Positions 34,721-44,333 of a DNA stretch of 64,000 nt are shown here, one piece after another. The DNA lies in contig JAPEUQ010000006.1 of NCBI GenBank assembly GCA_027946365.1, forward strand, positions 620,001-684,000. The letters are read 5' to 3'. The notes under the pieces were generated by a model. It was given only the letters and a program-made list of their open reading frames with translations. It searched no databases and had not been told where the DNA came from. Both the position numbers and the translations under genes were made by a program. Source of the stretch: Kalmusia sp. IMI 367209. Lineage: Eukaryota; Ascomycota; Dothideomycetes; Pleosporales; Didymosphaeriaceae. Positions within the stretch are counted from its first letter, which is position 1; each line of letters begins with the position of its first letter.

Positions 34721-35360
34721 AAAGGTTGGTGGAATTAAAAACAGTATGGTCGGCTTAACTAAAACAGCTAAGTGAGCTTTTAGCGTGGTTGGGTTATCTA
34801 TAACCTTGGTACCGTAGCACATGGGGAGTAGAATAGAGGTTGTAGCCGAGCATGGTGCTTATATACCTATCGAAAGTGTAACGCGAATACTATTATTCAT
34901 TCGAATACTCGTCTCGACATCTAATAAATTATTGAGTTAATCAAGTGTCTCCCCTCCAAAGATCTAGACCCACCATATTCCACCACACATTCTCACGGTT
35001 AAATCTCACTTGCATCGTAAGCCCAGCTCATAGCTTCCATTCAATACCAGACATTCCACCGATCACGAATGCCCTATTTTACGCCCGACAGAGCGGTAAT
35101 TATGATCCTTGCCCTGCTAAGTAGATTCCATCTGTAATAACAGGTCCCTACGGATATTAAATGCACGATTGTGTCGAATTACCCGGAAACGACCGATCAC
35201 TCGTCACGCAACGCAGCTCTCATAGGTAAACGCATCCATGTAAATGCAACGACGTGCAGAAGCGAGGCATGGTCAAGCGAGAGTTGATAATATCAGTACG
35301 CCCTGCAAATATGGTATAAGGCTGATTATTTCCTCGTTTTCGGGGGTAAAGATCAAGAAA
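34721..35360. other. Transition from AT-rich island to GMC gene promoter
   Basis: Base composition returns to normal at about 34.7-34.9 kb. It holds the 5' flank of the GMC oxidoreductase; an in-frame extension starting at 35244 lacks signal-peptide character, so ATG 35361 is preferred. Confidence 0.5.
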
Positions 35361-37269
35361 ATGTACAGTATGTTATCGATTGTAAAATTGCTGTATGCGA
35401 TCGTAATTGCAGCGACGCAAACGACTGCGTTATCAGAGCAGGAACTACTACAGAAGACCTATGACTACATCATCGTTGGGGGAGGTACTTCTGGGCTGAC
35501 GGTCGCAAATAGATTGACAGAGAATGGAAAGCGTGAGTCGCATGCTTCAATGTTGTCCCATCATGCTGATAATGATGTCAGGGTCTGTTCTTGTCGTCGA
35601 ATATGCCTCCTTGAATGACGATCCCGGCATTCTGATTCCCATGGACACACTGTACTCACATCCCGATCGAATGTACAATATCACCTCGCTACCAATACCT
35701 GGCTTGAACAATGTCACTTATCGCGTCTCTTCGGCCGCTCTGGTAGGCGGAGGCTCAGGCGTGAACGGTATGACCTTTGACCGGGGCTCAAAAGCAGATT
35801 ACGATGCGTGGGAGGAACTAGGTAACCCAAGATGGGGATGGCAAGGCCTTCTGCCGTACTTCAGAAAAAGCGTTACATTCAACCCTCCGTCAGATGAAGT
35901 TGCCAAAGAATATAATTACACCTGGGATATTGAGAGCGCATATGGTGGCCATGGAGAAATACAGCTGAGTTTTCCTCCATACCAATTTCCGGGACAGGAG
36001 TATGTGTTTCATGCCTTTCAGGAGATTGGTGTGAGGAAGCCGAAGGAAGCAGCAAATGGTAATGCTATTGGGGCACTACGAATACCCAGTGCGCTAGATT
36101 CAGTGCTGAGGACACGGAGTTATGCACGGACTGCACACTACGAGCTGTATAAAAATCGATCAAACTACCATCTTCTCACTGGCTTTCGAGCAACTGAAAT
36201 ATTGTTCAAACATGACAAGGTCCTAGAAGCCACGGGAGTGAACATCGCAAAACGTGGTTCAACAGAGAAGATTGCAGTCTATGCGAAGCGCGAGGTTATC
36301 CTCGCAGCGGGAGCACTGTGGACGCCTTGGCTACTGCAGCGATCTGGAATTGGTCCGAAGCAGGTTTTAGAGAAAGCTGGCATTAAGATCAAGAAAGCTT
36401 TCCCCGGGGTTGGCGCCAATTTCCATGACCATCCGATTGGAGGTACAAGCTGGAACTGGACTGAGAGCACCATTTGGCCAACAGTTGGCACATTACTCAG
36501 CAATACGACGTTCTTCGAAGAGGCGAAGCTAGAGTACCAACAAAACAGAACAGGTCCCTTCACCGTGGCGCGTGGCAATCAAGCTGCCTTTCTCTCCCTG
36601 AAGACTGTAGCTAATGATACATGGGAGAGCATTGTCCAAGAAGTGCTCAATCAAGACGCAACGCCATACCTGCCAGAAACCTACGACGAGACATTGACTC
36701 GAGGATTCAAAGTACAGCAGAAACTGATCGCAGAGCGGTTTTCCAGGGACGATAGCGCAGCATATGAGTTCCCATTCGGTTCAGGACCACTCGGAGGTGG
36801 TGTTCTGATGCGCCCACTTAGTCGGGGCACCGTGTCCATCAACACAACCGATCCACTTAGTGAGCCCGTCGTTGACTTCCGTACCTTCTCCAACCCAATC
36901 GACGTCCAAGTAGCAATCGCCATCGTACGTTTTGTCCGCCACTTTAACACCTTGCCATCTCTTGCCTCGTTTGGACCTGTGGAGCTTGCACCTGGTCAAA
37001 ACGTCACCAGTGACACAGACATCGAAGCGCATATCCGCCGCGTCTTCGCGCCTTCTTTCGCACATCCATCTAGCACGGCGTCGATGCTACCAGAGGAGTA
37101 CGGGGGCGTCGTCGGACCAGACCTTAAGGTGTATGGAATAGATAATTTAAGCATTGTGGATGCAAGTGTGATCCCATATCTTCCGGCCACACATATCTGT
37201 ACCACCGTCTATGCGGTCGCAGAAAAGGCGGCAGATCTGATCAAAAGAAGGACAGGATGGGATAAATAA
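35361..37269 (+). CDS. Secreted GMC-family FAD oxidoreductase (AA3-type)
   Basis: GMC flavoenzymes oxidise alcohols, aldehydes or sugars, many of them extracellular H2O2 producers. Exons 35361-35532 and 35582-37269, intron 49 bp (GTGAGT ... CAG), give 619 residues. The N-terminus is a signal peptide (MYSMLSIVKLLYAIVIAA, cleavage near residue 24), then the ADP-binding motif DYIIVGGGTSGLTVANRL; after the splice SVLVVEYA completes the Rossmann fold. The GMC signature VGGGSGVNGMTFDRGS and the C-terminal VDASVIPYLPATH region are present. The catalytic His/His-Asn pair sits in HPSSTASM and PATHIC; the second position departs from the usual GH-T/N-P context. Numerous N-glycosylation sequons fit secretion. 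Substrate (aryl-alcohol, glucose, choline-like) cannot be told from this. It directly borders the AT-rich island. Confidence 0.9.
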
Positions 37270-37765
37270 GTCTGGTGAAAGGCGCATTAAGTAGATCCAT
37301 ATACAGTTTCTTGAGTGTATGGATGAATACCATTGGGAACTGTAAATCTGCCACTTGGCGTCCGGATTGCATTATCAGTCTTGGGACTATTTGCGATTAG
37401 CAGCCTTATAAAGAAAATTTGTTGGACAAGTTTGGTGTTATCGCTTTCCTTCGCAACAGTGAAAACACTCGGGTTGAGCTACGCAAGCCCTAACGTTCAC
37501 CTACAATAGACAGTGGCTACGGAGCTAGCGCCTTGGCATTTCCCTATTTAAAGACTCTCTTCAGGGCTCAACTGCAACTCCACTTCAGTCCATCTACAGC
37601 AACAAATATCAACTCAACCTAGTCACGCAAGTCGATTGCTCGTTCCTCGCAGGTCAGTCTGTTCGTCACAATAGCAGCACTGAAATAGCACACTTCGGTG
37701 TCAGCCTTCTGTATCGACGTACTAGAGCTACAGGATCCTACTTTCCGCCAATCCAGAATAACACG
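37270..37765. other. Intergenic, GMC 3' flank and F-box-like gene promoter
   Basis: About 500 bp without ORFs of interest. Pyrimidine-rich patches near 37.56-37.63 kb are compatible with a fungal promoter. Confidence 0.5.
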
Positions 37766-39061
37766 ATGTTAGAACGACTCCCGGACGAATTGCTTCTGCA
37801 GATCGCCCGGTATATCCTCGAACCTGACGACGAGTATTACCACCCGCCCATTGTCAATGGTACGATGGATTGGAATAGCGTTCTAACAACGTGGTGTTAC
37901 GGTTGGACTAAATCCGAGCTTCTAAGCATCACTCTCGTGAATCAACACATCCGCGCTGTCACTCTCGAGGCTTGGGTAGCGCCGACTGTCAGTCCCAAGT
38001 TCCGTCACCTTGACAGTCTCATCATGACGTACATTCGCTATCCATGTCTTGCAGCTAAAACAAAGGGTTTGGAAATCAAGACGTGCTTTTGCAACGATAG
38101 CTTGGTTGGAAAACCCAAGATGCGTTGTGATTGGGTTAGCATGCCTGTCGTGCCGACAAACGCAGTCTTCGTGGACGCGTGCAAAAGCATACTCAGGAAT
38201 GATGAGAGCACTGACTGCTTCGATAAGTCCGCCTGGCATGAAGAATTGCGATTAGGGAAGACCAATGGGATCTTTGCTGTGCTCTTCGCCATCCTCTCTA
38301 ACCTGGAACGGGTGAATTTACAGGATGCCTCACTCTACCAATTCGAATTCCTTCACTTCTTGTTCGACTCGGATGTCTCACGCTTAGGCGATCATGGGTG
38401 GCATTGCGATTCTGAAAAGAAGGTCTTCGCTACTAACGCGCAGAAGATCAAGGAATTGCAGCTACCTTCTGGTTGCGCGTCCGTCTATTGGCCACATATT
38501 CTACATCTCGGCTATCGAGTGCCTCGAAAGCCTGTCTATTCATTAGCATGTTTCACATCTCTGCGTCGGCTCGTCGTTCCAGAGAATACTCTCCTATTAT
38601 CCATTAGGAACCACCCCCCTGGTACCGAAATCGATATACCTGACCCACATAAGATGCTACCACAAGCTTTGGAGAGTCTAGTTATCTCCGATGTTGACTT
38701 TTGGGTACCATTTAGAAATGGAAGTAGGTATCTCGTTCTTGAATTCCTGGATCAACTCTTCTGGCAACAGCAGAAGAGCGAGGGACAACATCCACGAGAG
38801 CTGTACTCCCAAACCCTGTCCAATCTAAAAGACATCAAAATTGAGTATTTTGTGCGCTACTGTCAGACCGATGGTCATTTCACTGAAGTCGATGCCTTGC
38901 AGGAATGGAACGAGGCAGAATTAATGCAACAGGAACTACAACGGATTTTCAAAGGGCTAGGTGGAACTCTGACGTTCAACTTTCCCCTACTTCATGGCCC
39001 ATTTGACAGACAGTGGCATGAAGAAAAGGGATGGATATATTCCTCCTCGTCCGCTATCTAA
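37766..39061 (+). CDS. F-box-like protein, uncharacterised
   Basis: The intronless ORF gives 431 residues from ATG 37766. The N-terminus LERLPDELLLQIARYIL is the first helix of an F-box; after an insert, LLSITLVNQHIRAVTLEAW is the matching second half. The rest resembles fungal F-box orphans: alternating hydrophobic segments (LESLVISDVDFWV, LSNLKDIKIEYFV) but no clear leucine-rich or WD repeats. It is expected to act as an SCF adaptor through Skp1, by family. Substrate unknown. The frame is intact. Confidence 0.7.
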   Translation: MLERLPDELLLQIARYILEPDDEYYHPPIVNGTMDWNSVLTTWCYGWTKSELLSITLVNQHIRAVTLEAWVAPTVSPKFRHLDSLIMTYIRYPCLAAKTKGLEIKTCFCNDSLVGKPKMRCDWVSMPVVPTNAVFVDACKSILRNDESTDCFDKSAWHEELRLGKTNGIFAVLFAILSNLERVNLQDASLYQFEFLHFLFDSDVSRLGDHGWHCDSEKKVFATNAQKIKELQLPSGCASVYWPHILHLGYRVPRKPVYSLACFTSLRRLVVPENTLLLSIRNHPPGTEIDIPDPHKMLPQALESLVISDVDFWVPFRNGSRYLVLEFLDQLFWQQQKSEGQHPRELYSQTLSNLKDIKIEYFVRYCQTDGHFTEVDALQEWNEAELMQQELQRIFKGLGGTLTFNFPLLHGPFDRQWHEEKGWIYSSSSAI

Positions 39062-39753
39062 GAGACGATGACGCCGCTCCGAGAAGCTGTTGATGCTTAG
39101 TACAACTCCTCCAACAACACCGTCAAGTCTACAATGTCAACGGCGTAAGTCAGTATTTCTAGCCACCAGTTTGAGAGGTAGCACGACGTGAGAGTTGCGC
39201 AGTTTGAACAGACCTGTCCAATTGCGGTTCATTTTTCAGCACTTTAAACACTAAGTAGACTTGCTGGGAATCGGTAAATGTTGGAACAGTTTTGTTGGCA
39301 GATATGTATTCATTGTGGAGACTCGACCTATTCAGATGGACCAAGTTGGTATATACCCTATATGACTATGTATCATTATAGCCTAGATTAAGCCGGCCCA
39401 GAATGCGATACCACAGAGCCCTATATCATCTCCATGTGCTAGGAAGAGAGTAATTGTTCTCTTCTATGTTATTGCCATGTTGAATTTGTGTTGTAGGGGC
39501 GTTGTGTGCCGAGCGGAGCCCCGAGCGGAACCCCCAGCGCCCGAGCCCAACATACCAATCACCTTTCGCCCTTTATCAGAATTCTCAAATACGATGTGTC
39601 GTCACCCCTCCCCGTGTTCCTGTTGGTCAGATTGTACAAAACTCCCCGAACTACCACAAATCTCGCTACCACAAGCTTCTTGTATTACAGATATAATGTT
39701 TACTATTTCAAAAACTTCTATCAAATCAGGTGATCAATGATCACAGATACCAC
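39062..39753. other. Intergenic stretch upstream of the tRNA
   Basis: About 690 bp with no supported gene. A patch at 39.50-39.54 kb is GC-rich (Pro/Glu/Ala in one frame). Short ORFs are shadows. Confidence 0.5.
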
Positions 39754-39893
39754 GGTGGTATGGTCTAGTGGTATGACGTCGCGTTGTGGCCGCGCCAGCC
39801 TGGGGTAGGTTGGCCCTCTCATAAGAGGACTCATAGTCGCAATGCAAGCAAAGTGTACTGACTGTAGTAACAGTTCGATTCCCAGTACCGCCA
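39754..39893 (+). tRNA. tH(GUG): tRNA-His (anticodon GTG) interrupted by 69 nt in the T arm
   Basis: A full cloverleaf can be drawn if 39805-39873 is removed: acceptor GGTGGTA with TACCGCC (one G-T pair), D arm GTCT-AGTGGTA-TGAC, anticodon arm TCGCG-TTGTGGC-CGCGC with anticodon GTG at 39786-39788, variable CAGC, T arm CTGGG-TTCGATT-CCCAG and discriminator A. One anticodon-stem pair (27-43) is mismatched. The A box (TGGTCTAGTGG) and most of the B box (GTTCGATTCC) are present, and a T6 run at 39910-39915 can terminate Pol III. The insertion falls between positions 53 and 54, not at the normal 37/38 intron site. Taking the insert as a 37/38 intron leaves no partner for the T stem. It may be a pseudogene. 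Confidence 0.65.
39805..39873 (+). other. 69-nt insertion in the tRNA-His T arm, spliceosomal-intron-like
   Basis: The inserted segment starts GTAGGT and ends AACAG, with TACTGAC at 39856-39862 about eleven bases before the AG. These match the ends, branch site and length of the spliceosomal introns elsewhere in this window. A hairpin CCTCT-CATA-AGAGG lies inside. Its boundaries are uncertain by one G. Confidence 0.55.
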
Positions 39894-39909
39894 ACAGCTT
39901 GAAGCTTTC

Positions 39910-39915
39910 TTTTTT
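39910..39915 (+). terminator. Likely RNA polymerase III T-run
   Basis: Six consecutive T residues begin 16 bp after the tRNA discriminator base, the usual spacing for a Pol III terminator. Confidence 0.55.
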
Positions 39916-40124
39916 CCTTTTCTTCTGCCACAATCCACCGATCAAGAATTTTCGCGGCTCGTGTGGGGTTCGGTGCCGATGTTGGACGTTGCAGGGGTTG
40001 GGTCGTCTTTGGGAGCAGGCGCTAGGCGGAGGTCGGAGTTGATCCGGAGCACCTCCGCGCTGCTCAACTTTTTGTTCGCGCTGGCTTTGGCTTGGATCGT
40101 ATTCATCACAAGGCAGTACACACC

Positions 40125-41558
40125 ATGGCTGAATCGGACGCGAAGGCGTCGCCAGCTGCGGGCGCATCGCAAGCCGCTGCGAAGCCGCCAAAGCCTCCGA
40201 ATCCCGTATGGAGGATGATGGGTACGTGAATCTCTTCTATCGACGCTGCTCCTTGCCCGTCTAACCAGCTCTCATAGGTCTTCCGAACTTCAGATGGAGG
40301 CTGCCATCGCGGAATTGGATGATCTTCCTTAGCATTACGGGCTCTTGGACTGCCGCCGTCATCTACGACCGTCGCGAGAAGAAGCGCATACAGCAGAAGT
40401 GGACGAGGCTAGTCGAAAACATCGCGAAGGAGCCTATGGACGAACACCAGATGCCCAGAAAACTCACCATCTTTCTGTCTGCCCCGCCGGCGGATGGACT
40501 AGTGTCTGCGCGAGATCATTTCAACGAGTACGTCAAGCCGATTCTTGTCGCTGCAGCGCTGGACTGGGATGCGGTTGAGGGAAGGAGGGAGGGCGACGTG
40601 AGAGCCGGGCTAGCGGAGCGGATACGCAAGTTAAGGATCAAGAGAGGAGAGCCCGTGGCGGAGGTTCCAGAGCCAGATGTGAAGGACATTGTGGAGGAGT
40701 CGAGGTTGAGGGCTGGCATAAGGGACTGGGACGGACCTGCTGGCGACATTGTCGTAGGGAGACACACATGGAAAGAGTATGTCAGGGGACTACACGAGGG
40801 TTGGCTGGGTCCTTTAGATCCTCCTGCATGGGCGGTAGAAGAACCCGTAGCACCTCTAGCCGAAGCCACGCCAGCTGCCACTCCAGAGACTTCAACACCT
40901 CCTGCAGCAACCTCTACCGATGACGCATCGCCCTCCGCCCCGGTCGAGACACCCAAGGCTGAAGAGCCCGAAAAGCCAAAAGAAGAGGAGAAACCAAAGA
41001 AGAAGAAACAACCTCCAGCATTCATCACCACCGCCGAGTACCAACAATCGCAGCTCCCGCCCAGCTGCCCCCAAGCCTCGGGCCCGCCACCACCGTCCTC
41101 TCCCCCATCTCCTCGGCTTCTTCAACTTCCCCATCCGCATGTACCGCTTCCTTAACCGCCGAAAGGTCGCCGACGAAGCTGGTCGACAGACCGCGGCTGC
41201 TGTGTTGGGAGCATACCGCCCGTACCACACCTCAGCTGAACTAGCTAGCATCTCCGACGATGACACGTCTGAGAGTTCGCAGTGGGAGCAGCAACGGTTA
41301 CTCACACACGAAGAGCCGGAGTGGCACAAGACAGCTCGAGAGCGCAAGGACGATGATGAGAGGGAGAGAGTGTGGTTAGATGATATGGTTATCGACCCGA
41401 GGATTGGGGAGCGCATGAGGAAATTTGAGCTTAGTGCTGAGGCTGAGGAGAGTGCGAAGAGCGTTACGGTCGGAAAAGAGGAGTCATGGTTCACGGGGTT
41501 GTGGCCGAAGAAGGCGGAGAAGAAGCCTTGGGAAGGCTTAGAAGATGATTTGGATTGA
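40125..41558 (+). CDS. TIM54: Mitochondrial inner-membrane translocase subunit TIM54, frame disrupted in C-rich stretch
   Basis: TIM54 is part of the TIM22 complex that inserts carrier proteins into the mitochondrial inner membrane. Exon 1 40125-40221, intron of 56 bp (GTACGT ... CATAG), exon 2 from 40278. The join gives WRMMG-LPNFRWRLPSRNWMIF followed by one membrane helix and KKRIQQKWTRLV, as in TIM54. A Pro/Ala/Glu/Lys-rich linker follows. The C-terminal conserved part (PHLLGFFNFPIRMYRFLNRRKVADEAGRQTAAAVLG) is in another frame. Between about 41,040 and 41,115 the sequence changes frame; the short string SLGPATTV reads in the third frame, so two missing bases in C-rich runs fit best; one extra base is the simpler alternative. 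The predicted length after correction is about 459 residues, normal for the family. Because TIM54 is essential in yeast, sequence error is likely. Confidence 0.8.
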
Positions 41559-42111
41559 GGAGCGTTATGGGGGGAACTTGAGGTGTAGATACCAGCATCT
41601 CGGCTTTGTACTTATGTTAGATATTGTGTGTTGTATGAGTATGGGTGTAGCATAGAACGATGAAGCATGGATACAGCATAATTTAGAGCGTACTTTTCTC
41701 TCCCCATTCTCTCTTCCTCATTTTGACGGGCCAGGAAGCACGTTCAGCATCCAATTTATCTTCTAATGTATGAAGAAATATCAAGTTTCTTTGGATCTCT
41801 TCTCTATTAGCCTCTTATCAATGTGCTATATAAATCAGCGTGCTTCAACTCTCAGCGTAGCGCACGCTCATTCTAAACAATAGATCAAAACGAGATGATG
41901 AAATTATCATAGCAGTGCTCAACCGAATATCCAAAAGAAATACGTCTATTAAAAAAAATCTAGAATAAAGTCAGCAGATAATCCAGCAAAGAAAGCACGC
42001 ACCACCAAAACTACCCCGCCATACCTTCTGCCCCTCACCTAAACGCGCAACATCTGATCTCAACGCGCCCCTCCACCCACACCCCAACCCTCAATTCGCA
42101 AACTCGCCGCC
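41559..42111. other. Intergenic, TIM54 3' flank and TMA20 promoter
   Basis: About 550 bp, AT-leaning, with no supported ORF or RNA gene. Confidence 0.5.
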
Positions 42112-42819
42112 ATGTTTAAAAAGGAGTACGTATTCCTCTATATTTCTTATTTCCATACGATAAAGCTAACCCCAACAGTATAACCTCGGGCGCAAAATCC
42201 AAGGTCAAGAGCTCTGTCCAACGGACCATCCGCCAAAAAGTGATAGACACGTACCCCCTCCTCGAACCCTACATCGAAGAGATTCTGCCCAAGAAAGAAC
42301 AACTAGATCTCGTAAAACTGTACGTTTTTCAACCCATACAGCCCTCCCTCCCATACTTTTCCTTCATTCCTTTGCACACTGGCTAACACGAAGGTTGACA
42401 ACAGCCCCGACCGCGTATCCCTCTATACCCTCTCCAACACCCCCCTCTTCTTCCAACATATGGACGACGCCATCCTCCCGCACCTCACCCTCGTGCACCG
42501 CTACCCGACCTGCTTCCCCACGCTTCGCATCGACCGCGGCGCAATCCGCTTCGTGCTCTCCGGCGCGACGCTCATGACACCCGGGCTTACATCACCTGGG
42601 GGCCGGCTGCCGGGCGATCCGAACGATACCGAGGGACGGTATGGGAAGGAGGAGCTCGAGGCGGGGACGCCGGTGGTGATCGAGGCCGAGGGGAAGGAGA
42701 CGGCATGTATGGTGGGGGTGTTGAAGGTGGGAACTGCGGAGATGAAGAAGGTGAAGAAAGGGCAGGCATGTGAGGCAGGGCATTATCTTGGGGATGGGCT
42801 GTGGACGCTTAGTTTATGA
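42112..42819 (+). CDS. TMA20: PUA-domain translation factor Tma20/MCT-1
   Basis: Tma20 (MCT-1) pairs with Tma22 (DENR) on the 40S subunit to recycle post-termination ribosomes and remove deacylated tRNA. Three exons, 42112-42125, 42179-42319 and 42405-42819, with introns of 53 and 85 bp in phase, give 189 residues, the family length. Exon 1 codes only four complete residues (MFKK). The N-terminal domain (VKSSVQRTIRQKVIDTYP, then ILPKKEQLDLVKL) joins to a C-terminal PUA domain with LPHLTLVHRYPTCFPTLRID, VLSGATLMTPGLTSPGG and GHYLGDGLW. All expected blocks are present and no defects are seen. Acts in the cytosol. Confidence 0.93.
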
Positions 42820-43145
42820 TGAGTGGGGGATGAGTGAAACGTGGAGTTTGGTGGGCCACAGAATCGTGCAAGGGCATGATGGATGGTCGGACGGGAGTCG
42901 TGGACGATACACGTTGATGTTCGTGTAAAGGGTCAGACGAACAAGTCAAATTGAGCGGACAACCTTGCTGCAGCAAGCAGGCAATAAATGAAGCCTTGCG
43001 TGATCTAGATATAGGACGAGCTGTTCGCGGCGAGAGAAGAAGTGCATAAGAGGATTGCATGAACATGAAGTGGTATCATTATGGTCGTCTATTTATGAGA
43101 CTGTGATGTCGGATCGCCATTCCAAGTACTCGCACCGTCAACATA
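42820..43145. other. Convergent intergenic between TMA20 and SGT2
   Basis: About 325 bp between two gene 3' ends. No feature recognised. Confidence 0.5.
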
Positions 43146-44333
43146 CTATGAACCTCCAGGTCTTCCCTGCCCAGCTCCTCCTTGTCCGGCTCCTCCCTGC
43201 CCGCTGAATAAGTTTCGTGCCCTGAGCATATCAGTGACTGTCCGTTATAGATATTGGCATTGTGACTTACATATTTTGAATGTTCGGGTCGTTCATCATC
43301 GACGAGAGGTCACCCCCACCGAATCGGTCCATGATGTTCCTCATGGCATTTGGGTCCTGCATCATCTGCTGCATCGCCTGCTGGATCATCGGGTTATTCA
43401 TAAGGCCGCCGAGATCTGGCATGCCTCCTTGACCGCCAGCGCCGCCTCCGCCGCCTCCTCCGCCCAGCATGCTTGCCAGCGACGAGAGATCGGGCATGCC
43501 ACCTGCACCAGCACCGGGCCCACCACGCGGTGTTTCCGATTCCACCGCACCGACATCGCCACCTTCATCTTCGTACTTCTTCTTCGCTGTCTCATAGCCC
43601 CTGCGCATGACATCTGAGCCGCCGCCCTCAGCATCCATACCAGACTTGTACGCCTCCATCGCGCCCTTTGCGTCGCCGAGTGCGAAGCATGCGAAACCGA
43701 GTCGAGAGTATGCCTTTGAGTAGCTGGGATCCGCGGCAACGGCCATCTCGGCATCGCTCTTCGCGTCCGCATGGTTGCCCGCGCCAGAATGCGCAGCCGC
43801 GCGGTTCGATAGGTAGATAGGATTGAGCGGGACAATCTCCAGCGCAGCGCTGTAATGCTTGACAGCGTCCGCATAGTCCTTCTTCTTCATCGCCTCATTG
43901 CCCAGCCCCTTCAGCCTTTCCGCCTCATCCTTGTTCACACCGCCAGGCCCCGCCTTCTTAAGATTCTCCGAGCTTGGTGTCTGCGGGGTTGCGGGCCGTG
44001 CTTCGGACGCTGAACTCGCGCCCTGCGTCGACGCCGTTGTCTTGCCCTTCAGCTTCTCATACACGTTGTATATGGCGAGGAGGTTTTGACCGCCTAAAGC
44101 GTCTTTAACTGCATCACTATCAGACGTATCGACCTTGAAGGCTTCACTGATGCAATTGGCGGCGATCTCAAGCTGTTCGGCATCTTCGGCAGCGACGGAG
44201 CCGTCAGTTTGCGCGGTCTGGAGGAAGTCGAGGATTGCGAGCGCGAGGCGCTTTTTGGACTGCGCAGGCGATGCCTGAAGTTGGTTAGAATGAGGCCTGT
44301 TTGCATCATGGTGCGGTCGAGCGAACTTACCAT
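43146..44333 (-). CDS. SGT2: Small glutamine-rich TPR protein Sgt2 (GET pathway co-chaperone)
   Basis: Sgt2 receives tail-anchored proteins and passes them to Get3 through Get4-Get5. Exons 44333-44331, 44274-43271 and 43221-43146 (introns 56 and 49 bp) give 360 residues. The first coding exon is just the ATG; GTAAGT follows at once. The N-terminal dimerisation domain (SKKRLALAILDFLQTA, then EDAEQLEIAANCISEAF) binds Get5, followed by three TPRs (RLKGLGNEAMKKKDYADAVKHY onwards to about residue 240), a Gly-rich segment and a Met/Gln-rich C-terminus (NPMIQQAMQQMMQDP) that holds the clients. The last exon supplies MARNLFSGQGG and a Gly/Gln tail. All parts agree with fungal Sgt2. Acts in the cytosol. 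Confidence 0.93.

Noticed and set aside
39804..39873. Reading the tRNA insertion as a normal position 37/38 tRNA intron.
   Set aside because: The sequence before TTCGATT at 39874 lacks both an anticodon 3' strand and a T-stem partner for CCCAG; these are found only before 39805.
43398..43874. Arg/Ala/Ser-rich 158-codon minus-strand ORF inside SGT2.
   Set aside because: It is an alternative frame of the SGT2 TPR coding region.
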